A stretch of DNA of 64,000 nt from Rhynchopus sp. YZ270_cl-10 (lineage: Eukaryota > Euglenozoa > Diplonemea > Diplonemida > Diplonemidae), in the NCBI GenBank assembly GCA_964035575.1, contig OZ037888.1, positions 62,001 through 126,000 on the forward strand, read 5' to 3'. The position numbers were made by a program, and so were the translations under genes. The notes below the pieces were generated by a model that ran no database searches, was not told the origin of the DNA, and worked only from the letters and a program-made list of their open reading frames with translations. This document shows positions 20,546 to 31,307 of the stretch, in pieces (position 1 is the stretch's first letter; every line of letters starts with the position of its first letter).

Positions 20546-21030
20546 TTTTTTTGAAAACTGGGGAATTATTTTGGGGTAGAAAAAATAAGGTTACCCACCC
20601 CTTTGCTGTTGGAAGAGGATGCGGGGAGGAGGATGGGGATACAATGAGGGAGAGAATCGAATTCGTTTTTATTTATGAAAATTTGCGCAGGGGTGAAGGC
20701 AGGGGGGGTATTGTTGGGAGGGGCGTTTTGTTTTCAAAAAAAAAAAAAAAAATGCTCTTTAAAAAAATGGTATGCCTGCAGAATAACGTCTAAAATCTAA
20801 GGTGGTTGATGGCGAAGGGGAGGGGGGTACGCTAAGGGACGAGAAGGAGATGAAGGGTACAGTTTGGTGGGGGGGGAAGGCAGGCGTACACGACGGTGAA
20901 AGCAAATGACTTGACTTATGGTTTTGTGGTTTTCATCCGTTGGGTTACAACGGTAAAACCACAAGCCACGTCATTTTATTTTCATGGTGATGTTCGTTCT
21001 ACTAAACATAGATCTGACGTCACAAATGAC

Positions 21031-21118
21031 CCACCTGATTTTAACCCGAGTTTGGCGGTGTTTGGCGTTTGTTTGGTGTTTTATTTGGCGGAATCTACTC
21101 CGGGACAAAATCAGGTGG
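21031..21118. repeat. Mini palindromic element (CCACCTGATTTT ends)
   Basis: The ends are CCACCTGATTTT and AAAATCAGGTGG, with TGGCGGTGTTTGG inside. The same ends and core recur, more degenerate, within APC7 intron 1 at 21888-21951, and one end recurs near 28386-28397. Confidence 0.65.
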
Positions 21119-21178
21119 ATGACATAACGTAAAAAAAAAAAACGCTAATCTTTTTGTGACGTCAGAAGTATGTACAAA

Positions 21179-21225
21179 AAAAAAGTTTGTGAGATAAACT
21201 TAAGCCTCTGTGTGCTTTGCTGCCT
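21179..21225 (-). repeat. Short hairpin element, copy 4
   Basis: On the sense strand a stem AAGC/GCTT encloses loop ACACAGAG and is followed by AAGTTTATCTCACAAACTTTTT. It is a divergent tail with the family plan. Confidence 0.6.
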
Positions 21226-21488
21226 TGGCATCAAATAGAAGAATTTGTGCGGTTCCGTCCGAACCTGGTGCCACAAAATGCACACTGAACATGGCAGCTA
21301 CGCCAAAGCAAAAGTAACTAAAAAACTGAAAAAAGAAAAGAACTTTTGAATAAGATGGTATATTGCAAGCTGACTGCCGTTTTGTGCATTTTGCATTCTG
21401 GAAAATCTGAAGCATAACGCCTTGCAAAAAACAAAAGGGAGAACACAACACCCGATCTGAGTTCTTTTGTGCTTGACAAAAAAAAATG

Positions 21489-21534
21489 AAAGGCTTATGA
21501 GATGAACCTAAGCCTCTCAAGCTTAGTCACCTAA
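21489..21534 (-). repeat. Short hairpin element, copy 5
   Basis: On the sense strand AGGTGA is followed by stem CTAAGC/GCTTAG with loop TTGAGAG, then GTTCATCTCATAAGCCTTTC. Confidence 0.75.
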
Positions 21535-21677
21535 AAAATGTTGGCTAGTTTGTCGACCCATCGCACACAAGTATTTTCAATTATTTAGTTCTGGTTTTTG
21601 TTGTTCGGTTTTTTGTGTTGGCCCACACACACACACACACTTCCCACCTACACCCGATCAGTCAGTTCTCTGGCGCA

Positions 21678-23527
21678 CTATCCATCTTCACGGAGCTCTG
21701 TAGCAAATAAGGTGATAGGGAAAGTTCTCAAAGGTGAAAATGTCAAACAAAAACAACCAACATACCGAGCTCCGAGAGCTTGTGGAGGCCTTCCTGTGCG
21801 CGACTGCTGTTTGGGTTGAGCTTCAGCGCTTCGGTGAAGGCGCGTCTTGCGTCAGCTGTGGGGAAAAGAGTATGTAATATTACCCTAACCACCTCAATTT
21901 GGCATGTGGCGGTGTTTGGTGGAAGTTGCTACCTGACCAAAATCAGGTGGTCTAAGCTTCCCGTGGTCAGGCACCAAATGAAATAATGATATTCCCCTGG
22001 GGGGAAAATGTTTGCCAGCTGAAAAAAAAAAGAAGGCCACATACAGTACTGATGGATGGAGGTGAAGACGGTGCCGAGCTTGAGGAGGACGAGGTCGCTG
22101 GGCATTGCGTTCGTGAGGCGCCCTATCGCTGTGGAGTACTTGCGTTCATCGCAGTCCAGGTCGCATAGGTGCAGCAGCGCCTCTGTGCACTGTGCGTCCA
22201 GCTTCAACGCTGTTTCGTAGTGCCCCTTTGCTTGCTCGTAGCGCTGTGCACCGTGGTACACTAGGCCTATCAGTGCCCATGCGGAGGCACAGTTTGGGAA
22301 CAGCTGTGTTGCCTCTTTAGCCAGCGCAAGCGCCGTTCTGCCGTCCTTCCCTTTGATGTGTGCCTTCACGATGCCTTGGTAGGTGGGCAACTCCTTCGCC
22401 AGCCCCAACGCCTTTTGATAGAAGTACACTGCATTGTCCATATGCTCCAACGTCAGCAACAACGAAGCGATGTACGAAAACGCACGCGAGCTCTGCCCCC
22501 CCGACAGCGCCACGCTCTTCAACGCATACTGCATCGGCACGTCGTCGGGCGCAGGCGAGACAGACCTCGCAACAGACGCAACCAACCACGCCTCCACCGT
22601 CTCCGGCGCCGCATCCACAAGAGAATCTGCCAGGGAACGCAACTCCTCCATTTGCCCTGTATTCTTCAGGAGCGTCGAGTAGACGTCCATCCCATACGTA
22701 AAGCAGGGGTCGTAGGTGCGAATCGTCTTAAACAGCGCCGCCGCCTCCACAAGCCGCCCCACTCTGTAGTAGCTCTCAGCTATGTCTGCCATGACGTAGG
22801 GTGACGACATTGCTGCTGCCGCACCACCACCACCACTGCCTCCACCACTCCCTGCTAGCTCCCTTGCAATCTGGCGCATCCCAACGTAGTCGGCGGTAGC
22901 CTTGCTGAGCTGCATGCGAAGCCACCCGGTCACCCTGGACAGTGCCGGCCCTGCGCTTGCCCCCATCTTCGCAGGCAGCTGTTCAGTGTAATAGCGTAGG
23001 AGAGTCTCCATCTGCGTCTTCCACGTCTGCAGTGCGGTGCTCGAGGCCCCGCCACCCTGAGAGAGCTGCGCAATGCGGGAGGACTCAATGTAGCCTGTGA
23101 TGGCCTCGAGGCAGAAGGGGTTGGCCTGAAGGGCCGCAAGGTAGAGCTGAGAGGCGGAGCGAGCAGAGGCCTTCTTGCGTTTGAGCTGTGCGAGGAGGAG
23201 GGTGGCAGAGAGGCCGCGCGACTCAGGGGGGATGGCGGCAAGCAGGCGTGTTGCCTCTGCATCCATCTCGTCGCCGCCAAGCTTCACACAGCAGGCTGCC
23301 GCCTTTGTGCTGACAGAGGCTGCTTCCCGTGGATTGAGGTCGCCCTCAAGCATGCCACGGTACGTCAGCAGCGCCCTCCGATGCTGCCTGAGCTGCACCA
23401 GCGCGTCGCCCATCAGCAGCGCTACCTCATAGCCCCGCTCCTCCTCCCTCCACAGGTTGCACAGCTGCACACAGCTCTGGTACTGCCCCTCATCGTAGAG
23501 CTGCTGGGCTGCGGTGGAGCCTTCCAT
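21678..23527 (-). CDS. APC7: Anaphase-promoting complex subunit 7 (TPR protein), three exons
   Basis: Exons are 22045-23527, 21766-21855 and 21678-21697. Both introns start GTATG and end CACAG/TACAG, and the joins keep frame to give 530 residues. The ATG at 23527 (MEGSTAAQQLYDEGQYQSC) fits better than an upstream one. The protein is a superhelix of TPRs throughout, for example MADIAESYYRVGRLVEAAALF, SAWALIGLVYHGAQRYEQAK and, across intron 1, DARRAFTEALKLNPNSSRAQ. Order and length match APC7, a scaffold subunit of the APC/C ubiquitin ligase that drives exit from mitosis. A Gly/Ala linker near 245-260 is a local insertion. The tiny last exon is the least certain part. Other TPR proteins (APC3/6/8) are less similar. 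Confidence 0.82.
21888..21951. repeat. Mini palindromic element inside APC7 intron 1
   Basis: The ends ACCACCT and AAAATCAGGTGGT and the internal TGGCGGTGTTTGG match the element at 21031-21118. It lies wholly inside the 188-bp intron (21857-22044). Confidence 0.6.
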
Positions 23528-24522
23528 TCCTGGAGGTAGAGGTAGGGGTGGTGTGGTGTGGGTACGGGAGGTACGGAACAAAAGCTACGAAGGCTTGCTT
23601 TAAAGGAAGGAGGATAAAATACGTGGGTGGGGGACTACGCTGGTATTGATTTGGAACAAAGGGGAGAGTTACAGATGGCCTTTTTGGGCTTTGCGTGAAA
23701 TGCACGCAAGTGAGAGTAGAGCAAAAGCTGACACGGAAAAAGAAAGAGTTTGACTTGAAATACAAAGCCCTCTCATGGCAGTGTACCCTAAACAAAAAAA
23801 CAAAAAAAAACAAAAAAAACTGAAAAAAAGACAACTACATTTGTAGATAAGTCTCGTTTTTGGGACAACAAAAGGAAACACGAAATATCCCGCGACTCCT
23901 TCATACACTATTTTGATGCAGTCACCTCCGACTGACCCACAAAAGTTGATAAGATGATCCTCAGCACCCATACGTTTTTTTTTTCCCTTCGAAAATCCTA
24001 GTTTCAACTAGTAAAGACACCCATGGACGTCTCCACGATTCCTCTTTTTTTGTATTGACAAAGACATCACACCAAAGGTTCGGCGTGCCAACAAAAACCC
24101 CCCTTTAGGACAGCCAAAGCCGTCATTGACCAAAAACCAGGGGCCTCTCACCTTCTCTCTTGCTTGGAGGGACACTACCCTCCCACATCCTACTTTTTCT
24201 CTCTTTTTGCAGCATTGATACCCGCTGCCAACCCACTGTGAACAAACCCCTCTACCCCACACACACTTTCACTCAACTCTGTGCAATGTTCCTACTCTTT
24301 GGAACTACCCCACTGCTTTCAAACACACCACTCTCCAACCAAAACCAAGGGGCACCAAAGGAGAAGGCCCTGCATTGCAGGTGGATGCCTCAAAGAAAGA
24401 TCGAAATATGAGATCTGCCCCACACTTATTAAAAAAAATCCGAAGCGGGTTGTGGCGATACGATAAACCCCTCCGCTGTGAGTTCTCAAAGTGAAGCTCA
24501 ACACACACCTTCCCAACCCCAC
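23528..24522. other. Noncoding interval
   Basis: No gene is supported. The interval contains a TTGAAATACAAAGCCCTC block near 23752 (also near 51281) and a divergent hairpin-family tail at about 23941-23970 (sense TCATCTTATCAACTTTT). Confidence 0.5.
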
Positions 24523-25911
24523 TCAACGAGACCCATTCATTGGGCTTCCACTGGGACTTCCCCTCCTCGACACCACTACCGGGCCTGGGAAGGGTGACTT
24601 CTTGAGGAATGGTGTCTCCTCGTCAACGTCGCTTTTGTTCTTCGCCACATGCGCGTACACTGCAAGCCAATAGAAGCAGAGCGCGGCTGTGACGAGCCCT
24701 GCAAAGGAGCGGTACATGATGGTGTCGCCGTACCACTCCATGATCCACCCACCTGCCAAGGTCCCTACGAAGAACCCCAACCCGGTACGCACCGATGCGA
24801 GCAAACCTTGCACTGACGTTCTCATATTGGGTGGAGAGATTAACGTGATAAACTCATTCGACGCGACCGTCACAGCAGCAATGGTGACACCGTGCAACGG
24901 CTCCACTAGCAGAACGTACCACCCCTGGGGAACCATGGTGTACAAAATGACGCGAATGATGTAGGCAAACATGGCAATGCTGAGAAGCATCGAAATGCCA
25001 AATCGTTGCAGAAGCTCTGGGCCGAATTCGAAGAGAGGGATCTCAAAGACGACAGTGACAACGACGCTCAGCCCGCATACGATAGCGCCTGCGTGAAGGT
25101 CTTCGTAGAAGAAAATGAACAAAAGGTTCTCCACAAGGCTCATCCCCATCGCGCTCACAAACATCAACGTAAAAAACGCAAAGTTCAGCGGATTCTTCAC
25201 CACCAACGCCAGCATCGACCCTTGACACGCCCCGCAGCACAGCGTCTCCTTCTTCCCATGCGTGCTCTCCATAAAGATCCGCTCTTCATGCCCTTTGTGT
25301 TTGACACGCATCCACCCATTAATGGTGTACAATGCGCACACCGTTGCCATGGCATGTCCAACGTACATCGTCCAGGTACCATAAAACTCATTTAATACCC
25401 CAGAGAGGAGATGCATAAGGGCCCAAGAGACTGCTCCCCAGAGGCGTTCTTTGCCGAAGTTTGCGGAACCCATTTCGCCGTCGCGGTAGATTAGGTCTTG
25501 GACGGCGATGGCGTTGGCGAGAGGGTGCCAGGTGGAGAAGAAGATGGATGACACGACCCGGCAGGTGAAGATGTACATGAAGCGGTACTCTGCGGGGATG
25601 TACCCGAAGTCGACCGCAGCCTGCGCGGCAAAGGCTATCTCGCTGCCGATGACAGACCAAAACAGCAGAACCTCCTTCGCGTCGAGCCGTGTCATGGAGT
25701 CGGCACGGATCGTCCACCACGGTGCTGCAAAGATGCTCACCAAAGCGCTGATGCTCAACACTGCTCCCACCTCAGAATCCGCCAACCCCCGTTCCATCAA
25801 AAACACACTCATAAACCGCCCCTGAAACGATGCGACCATAAACAAAGCAAAAAAGATGTGTCTACTCCGCCAGCTGTCTGCTACCATTTTTTCTTCTTTG
25901 GTTGGCGCCAT
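24523..25911 (-). CDS. Major facilitator superfamily transporter, MFSD6/LacY-like
   Basis: The protein has 462 residues and starts at the ATG at 25911. About twelve membrane segments are arranged as two groups of six around a cytoplasmic loop (GWMRVKHKGHEERIFMEST). N-half markers are GRFMSVFLMERGLADSEVG and LWGAVSWALMHLLSGVL; the RLWGAV/SWG motif and the ANF-GKERLWG block are typical of the MFS_1_like/MFSD6 group. The tail is hydrophilic (RRGSPSGSPMNGSR). Members of this group carry nucleosides, sugars or unknown solutes, and the substrate here cannot be stated. Single exon. Confidence 0.85.
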   Translation of the reverse strand: MAPTKEEKMVADSWRSRHIFFALFMVASFQGRFMSVFLMERGLADSEVGAVLSISALVSIFAAPWWTIRADSMTRLDAKEVLLFWSVIGSEIAFAAQAAVDFGYIPAEYRFMYIFTCRVVSSIFFSTWHPLANAIAVQDLIYRDGEMGSANFGKERLWGAVSWALMHLLSGVLNEFYGTWTMYVGHAMATVCALYTINGWMRVKHKGHEERIFMESTHGKKETLCCGACQGSMLALVVKNPLNFAFFTLMFVSAMGMSLVENLLFIFFYEDLHAGAIVCGLSVVVTVVFEIPLFEFGPELLQRFGISMLLSIAMFAYIIRVILYTMVPQGWYVLLVEPLHGVTIAAVTVASNEFITLISPPNMRTSVQGLLASVRTGLGFFVGTLAGGWIMEWYGDTIMYRSFAGLVTAALCFYWLAVYAHVAKNKSDVDEETPFLKKSPFPGPVVVSRRGSPSGSPMNGSR

Positions 25912-26235
25912 TTTTTAAAAAAACCCCCGCACAGAACACCGAAGGGGTTTTTAGGGGGGGGGATACCTGCAAGAAGGTGGAATAGTAGATGAACAGTAAA
26001 GGGTTTGGAAGAAAATTTGGTATATTAGTGTGACTGAATGGCAAAAAAAAGTGCGGAAATAAATGTGCGCAAAAAGTGTGAATTACCCCTTCAGCCATGT
26101 ATTATAACCTTGAATCTGGTAGCAGATGACCAAAACCTTGGGTTATGGCAACGCAAAGCGGGGAGGGATATGGGAAGGTGGGCTACAAAGGAAAAGGGAG
26201 GTGCCTCAGGGTAGGGTGGGGAGGTGCATAGAATA

Positions 26236-26288
26236 GAGGGGGTGGAGGGGGTGGAGGGGGTGGAGGGGGTGGAGGGGGTGGAGGGGGT
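26236..26288 (+). repeat. GGTGGAGGG-type 9-bp tandem repeat
   Basis: About six units of GGAGGGGGT lie in tandem. The plus strand has runs of five G separated by short gaps, so it could form a G-quadruplex. Confidence 0.85.
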
Positions 26289-26560
26289 TCAGTTGATTTT
26301 TTTTATTTCAGTACTTTATTGTAGGAAAGCCCCAAACCCCCATCCCCCCTTGCCCATCTGCTCTGTTTTGTTGTCTTTTTTTTTGCACAACCGTATCTGA
26401 AACCCCCCTTGAGGGAAATCCCCATCCCCCCATCCCCCATCCCCCATCCGTGCCTAACCAACACGTATCTTTGCGTAGCCCTTTGCTAGGAACCCTGAAA
26501 CACATCAAACATCATTCCTTTACTTAGGGCCTGGCGGTGGCATCTGTAAAATTATTTTGT

Positions 26561-26615
26561 TTTTTTTTGAAAACTTGGTTGTATCAGTGTAGCCACCCTA
26601 GAGTGTGCTCCACTA
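26561..26615 (-). repeat. 55-bp exact dispersed repeat, copy A
   Basis: Identical over 55 bp to 37330-37384. On the sense strand it runs from TAGTGGAGCACACTC to CCAAGTTTTC and an A run. Both copies lie 3' of minus-strand genes. Confidence 0.85.
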
Positions 26616-26659
26616 GAGCCCAAAAGTGCCCAGGGTAAACAAGAGTTTTTGTACTATAG

Positions 26660-26776
26660 TAGCCTGGTAGCCTGGTAGCCTGGTAGCCTGGTAGCCTGGT
26701 AGCCTGGTAGCCTGGTAGCCTGGTAGCCTGGTAGCCTGGTAGCCTGGTAGCCTGGTAGCCTGGTAGCCTGGTAGCC
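26660..26776. repeat. TAGCCTGG 8-bp tandem array
   Basis: About 14.6 nearly perfect copies of TAGCCTGG start about 30 bp downstream of the PRP31 stop codon on the sense strand. Confidence 0.95.
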
Positions 26777-26805
26777 GAAGCGGCTGTATTGTAAATAGAA
26801 CAGAA

Positions 26806-28227
26806 TCATACCTGGAACGCAGATGCGGTTCCGAAGTAGCGTGAACCACTGTTTGGATCCGCAAGAGATGCGGAGGTGTCTGTGAAGGCAACGCTGTCCG
26901 AGTCCTCTACGGGTGTGAAGGCCATCGTCGTCGAGATGCCCGAGACGCGGCTGGCCTGCTTTGCTGCTGTCCGCTCGGAACGCTTCTGCTTGCGTGGCGG
27001 CATCACGCTTTCTGGCGCAGCGCCGAGCCTGCGCTTTCCTCCTGTGTAGACGGTCTCCTCACCCATGTCGTCGCCTTCGTGCAGCTTGCCCAGCTCCATT
27101 CTGTTCATATCCTGCGAGAGCTCGCTTTGCCTGAACTTCTGTTTTGCCCGCTGCGCCTTTCTTCCACCACGCTTCTTCTTCCCGGTTCTGTCATCTGGTG
27201 CTTTCAACGCCTTTTCTCTCTCGGGTCCTGCCGTCAGCCTCCTCATCGACTCTGCCTTCTTCATGATATCACCTCTCAGCTTCTCTGCGTAGGAGGTGTC
27301 GGTACTGCCGCTTTGGACGTCCATGCGGACACAGAGCGCGATCTTGTCTGCAACGACCGTTGCGATGCGTCTGCGGTCTTTGGGGAGGGTTGGGGGAATT
27401 GCTTGGACCAGGTCGCACTGGGAGATGGAGCCTGCGTGGAGTGTTTCCGCTGCGGAGGCGGTGGTGCTGCTACGCTTCTTTTTGCCAAGCATGCGGATGA
27501 TGTTTGAGTGCAGCTTCCCCAACGATTCTAACCCCCCCGCAGCGCACACCAACTGCGACGCTACGTTCGCCCCAACCAACGCTGAGACATTCGGCGCTAC
27601 CTTCCCCATCCTGCTGGTCACATACTCCATCAAGCTCTCGCGCACCTCCTCAAGCTGGAGCGTCATCTGCGCAGCGCTCTCGACCCTCTGCCACTCCTCC
27701 TCCCCAAAGGTGTCCTTCTTCCGAGGCAGTGCGTACATCAAGGAAAGCAGAAGCTTCTGTTCCAACACCCCTTCGAGATCCTTCTTGATGCTTTCTCCGT
27801 CGTTTCGGTTGCGCACCGCAAGCGCTACCTTCGCGTAGAGAACCGGGTCGGGGATCATCTGCTCCAACTCAGGCAGGTGTTTGTGGTAGTGGTCGATCAT
27901 GAACTTCGAGGTCTTGCGGGTGTCCGACGCGATCGAGCGGACCATCGCATTGCAGTCCTGCAGGAGAAGGTACGGGGCAGACCCCACCGCCATCGTATCC
28001 TCCTCGCCTTTCTCCGCCATCGCCGTCTCAAGACGCTCCAAAAGCCCCTGCAACGCGGTGCTCTGCAGAACCCGAGCCACCTCCTCCACACTGTCGTACC
28101 GCATCATATCCTGCAGCACCTCGTCATCATCACTGTCATCACCACCCAGGTCTAGGTCAGAGTTGTCTCCATCTGATGACACATCCTCATCACCTGGCGG
28201 GTGGACAGGAGGCTTGGGTGCGTCCAT
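26806..28227 (-). CDS. PRPF31: U4/U6 snRNP splicing factor PRP31
   Basis: The protein has 473 residues and starts at the ATG at 28227. It has an acidic Ser/Asp N-terminus, a coiled-coil/Nosic region (about 95-215) and a Nop domain with VAPNVSALVGANVASQLVCA and a GLESLGKLHSN stretch, in which homologues bind the 15.5K protein and U4 snRNA. A C-terminal PRP31-specific region follows, with basic GKKKRGGRKAQRAKQKFRQS and a SGSRYFGTASAF end. PRP31 holds the U4/U6-U5 tri-snRNP together, and its presence fits the spliceosomal introns seen in the window. GTATG lies directly after the last codons, so a further 3' exon cannot be excluded. Confidence 0.92.
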   Translation of the reverse strand: MDAPKPPVHPPGDEDVSSDGDNSDLDLGGDDSDDDEVLQDMMRYDSVEEVARVLQSTALQGLLERLETAMAEKGEEDTMAVGSAPYLLLQDCNAMVRSIASDTRKTSKFMIDHYHKHLPELEQMIPDPVLYAKVALAVRNRNDGESIKKDLEGVLEQKLLLSLMYALPRKKDTFGEEEWQRVESAAQMTLQLEEVRESLMEYVTSRMGKVAPNVSALVGANVASQLVCAAGGLESLGKLHSNIIRMLGKKKRSSTTASAAETLHAGSISQCDLVQAIPPTLPKDRRRIATVVADKIALCVRMDVQSGSTDTSYAEKLRGDIMKKAESMRRLTAGPEREKALKAPDDRTGKKKRGGRKAQRAKQKFRQSELSQDMNRMELGKLHEGDDMGEETVYTGGKRRLGAAPESVMPPRKQKRSERTAAKQASRVSGISTTMAFTPVEDSDSVAFTDTSASLADPNSGSRYFGTASAFQV

Positions 28228-28559
28228 CGTGGGGAGTGGGAAGGGGGAAGGGGGAAGGGGCGGGGTAGTGTGTGTGTGTGTGTGTGTTCTGTTGGAGTAT
28301 GAGGTTTGCTAGGGGGGTATGATAGGGCCGGATAGGGCAAGGATAGACCGGATAGGGCCAAAAGCCGGTTTTTTTTTTTTTTTTGGGCAAAATCAGGTGG
28401 ATCGCCCCCCACAAAGAAAACACTTTGCATGAAAGTAACAGCACTTATGGTTAACGGTTAGTATTCTGAGGTGGTTGCGTTTGTTTGGATGCCACAAGAG
28501 AGAGAGAGTCGGAGTGTTCAGTGTAAGTGGTCTTTCAGTGAACGATGACTGAATTCTAG

Positions 28560-28792
28560 CCCAGTCCCCTCAACCTAGTGGCGTGGTCGGATGCTTACTG
28601 CATCATAGAAATCCGGGTCTGAACAGCCAGAGGCAGACCCGGTGACAGACCCAGTCACGCTGGACATACAGGAGGCACGGCGGTTTTCCACCCCTCAGAC
28701 CGTGAATGGGTCTTTTGCCTTTTTGGAGGATGATGCTGAACCGGTGGTTATACTACTCTTCTCTGTACACGGGGTTTGTGTTCGTTTGACAT
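28560..28792 (-). other. Candidate small spliced gene or structured RNA
   Basis: On the sense strand a C/T-rich tract ending GAGAG precedes an ATG at 28792 (MSNEHKPRVQRRVV, then stop). A GTATGT donor-like site lies near 28668, and another protein-like frame begins there (MSSVTGSVTGSASG). A 9-bp perfect hairpin (CCGGGTCTG/CAGACCCGG, 28613-28642) sits within. No exon join is convincing. Confidence 0.25.
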
Positions 28793-29224
28793 GAATCTCT
28801 CAGCGATAAAGAAGAGGGGGTTGGAAATATTGGGGAAGTTTGTATTTAAAAAAAAAGGGGGAAGGAGAGTGGGAGAGAGAGAGGATGTATCTCTTGTTGG
28901 AGTACCTTCACACTGTTTGGCTTTGTCTTTTTTTTTTTTTTTGTTTTCACACGTACGCACATACATACTTCTTGTCGGGGGGTTTGGGGGTGGCTTTTTT
29001 TTTTGTTGGCGAGCTGTTGGATCTCAGATTTTTATGAATAAGGTAAGGCGGCTGGTTTCCGGGGTGCAGGGTCAGTTTTTTTTTTTCTGAGTGGTTCTTT
29101 TTGAAATAACGTGAAAAAGGGGTTGGAGGGAGGCGGGGGGGGAATATATCTGTTCCCCTTGATCAGATTGCACGCTTCCAAAAAACGGATACGCGAAGCC
29201 TGATGTTCGGCACAAAAGCATATG

Positions 29225-29337
29225 CACGACGGACTAGTTATGGCCATGACAGGTGATTTTACTAGTAAAATGACAGGTGAAAATTTATGACAGATGGCTG
29301 TCATATCACCTATCATGGCCATAACTAGTCCGTCGTG
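29225..29337. mobile_element. 113-bp MITE-like element
   Basis: The inverted ends (CACGACGGACTAGTTATGGC, CATGACAGGTGA and their inverse complements, one mismatch) flank a 50-bp AT-rich core that contains a second AGGTGA motif. No coding capacity. Confidence 0.8.
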
Positions 29338-29550
29338 TGCTTCGTTCCCTCCCCACAGGTTTTCACTCCCCATACCCCCTCCTTCCCTCAACCCGGAGTA
29401 TGCCATACCCAAACCTTAGGTTTTTTTTTAAACTGCTGTGTAAACAAAAAAAAATCAAAAAAAAAAACAAAAACAGGGGTGTACGCGGAACCATCATGAT
29501 GGCTACATTTTCCCCATAGTAGCCCCACAAAAACAAAAAAGTACCTCATA

Positions 29551-30018
29551 TGGTGCTTCCCGGGGGGTATGCATTTCACAAATTTTCAATTCAATTCACA
29601 ACTTTTCACAAATATTCACAACTTTTCACCACCCTTTTTTTCTTCGTTGGTGAAGCTTTTAAATGCCGGCATTTGCATTTCCGGAATCCGTCCGGCCAGT
29701 GGTGGGGTCAATTTGCCGAAATGGACAAGTTCTCGTCATTTCCGCACAGTGCACAGTACACAGGTACACAGGTACACCACATCACGTTCTATCTTGTGAA
29801 TCCCAGCATACCCCTCAATGGGTGGGTCACCACCCAACCCAAAAAAAAACCCCCCAAAAAAAAAAAATCAATTCACAACTTTTCACAACTTTTCACAATT
29901 TTTCACCATTTTTCACCAGCCTTCACAATTTTATAGCGGTTTTCGTGTTGTGAAAACTTGTGAAAACTTGTCACATTTTGTGAAAATTTGTGAAATGCAT
30001 ACCCCCCGGGAAGCACCA
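29551..30018. mobile_element. 468-bp MITE with 5-bp target-site duplication
   Basis: The ends TGGTGCTTCCCGGGGGGTAT and GCATTTCACAAATTTTC are repeated in inverse at the right end. TCATA flanks both sides (29546-29550 and 30019-30023). Subterminal TTCACAA(C/A)TTTTCACAA motifs are repeated many times on both sides. No gene is inside. It is probably mobilised by a transposase encoded elsewhere. Confidence 0.85.
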
Positions 30019-31307
30019 TCATAACACATTTATCACGCTTGTACCAAAAGAAAAGAACGAAATTCTGTAAGATATACAGCCTCACGGGGACACAAGACAA
30101 ATCTTTATATAAAAAAAACTACACACTTTTCCCCACATTTTTTAGAAGAATAAAATGAACACACAAACAGACTTTTTTTTTTTGTCTTGTTTTTTTTTTA
30201 AAAGATAGTTTCAGAACTTTCTGCCAAAAAAAAATTCTCTTTTTTCTCTCTTTTTATTGTGGTATATTTCGAACGGCCCGTGTCAAGAGACAGACAAAAA
30301 CCCCCATCTGAGCGAAGCAGTACACGGGCAGAAAGACAGAACCCTGTCGAGATCACACACAAAAACAGGTGGTGAATCACATTGTGAACCACAATTCACT
30401 ATTATTTTTTCCCCCCCAAAAACAAGAAGAAGAAAGGCAATAGTGAGTGAACCAAGCCACTCACTGCTTGGCCACCTTTTTTTAAAAAAGGGCAGAATAA
30501 TACCATCCTAGATACGTACAAAACAAAAAAAAACCCCCCCACATAAAATGGTACATTCAACCCGTCACACACCACCCCCTCATTTACACATTTTAAAAAA
30601 AAAGTAATTTTCTTTCAGAGCAACAGCGCCGTGGGGTTGGGGGGGGGGCGTTATTTTTTTTAAAAAAAGGGGGGTTTTTTCCCCTCCCTTTTCACACATT
30701 GTCAGCGAAAGGTGAGCAGAAGAAGGGACCACTGGTGATAGTAACAAAGGAAGCAGAATTCAGTTATGGTAATTTTTTTAAAGGGGTTGTTTTTCTCTAA
30801 TTCAGAGAAAAGCGGTGGTTGTTAAACAAAAAAACAAACAGAGAAGTTGAAAGTGCAAACGCCTCACCGTTCATCAACGCAGGACACTAAAATGAAGTGG
30901 GTAATTTCAGTATTACAATTGTAAACAAAACAAAACAAAACAAGAAACTAGAAAAAATCCACTATTATCATTTCATCATATCACCATAGAAAACACTCGC
31001 TCTTTTTTGCTCTCACAGATTCACTGACAACGTGGTACTGACTTTTAGGTATGTATGTTGCGTGGGGTATATTTTTTTGGGGGGATAAAAAAAAAGTACC
31101 TGATTTTTTTTTTAAAGGAGCCATATCTTTTTTAAAAAAAATGTGGGGGGTAAAAAGGGGAGATAAAAAGAACGGGGCTGAACGAAAAAAAAAAAAAAAC
31201 CTCCCTTTTTTTCATGTATTTTAGATCAAGACTAAAATATTGAAGAAAAAAAAGGGGGGTTTTAAAATAAAAACAGAAAATATTCATGAGGCAGTGTCGA
31301 GTCACGC

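Larger units (their letters stand above)
20546..21677. other. Noncoding interval with small palindromic repeats
   Basis: No gene is called. The interval holds a GTGGTTTT/AAAACCAC imperfect hairpin near 20922-20957, a small palindromic element at 21031-21118 and two hairpin-family copies (21179-21225 and 21489-21534). Confidence 0.5.
25912..26805. other. Spacer with tandem repeats
   Basis: No gene is seen. It holds a G-rich 9-bp tandem repeat, a 55-bp sequence repeated exactly elsewhere, and an 8-bp tandem array just past the PRP31 stop codon. Confidence 0.6.
28228..31307. other. Mostly noncoding interval with TIR elements
   Basis: Apart from the candidate small gene and two inverted-repeat elements listed separately, nothing is supported. 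A GT dinucleotide run lies at about 28267-28287 and many A/T homopolymers are present. A TGCAAACGCCTC block near 30858 resembles ones near 10846 and 63904. Confidence 0.5.
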
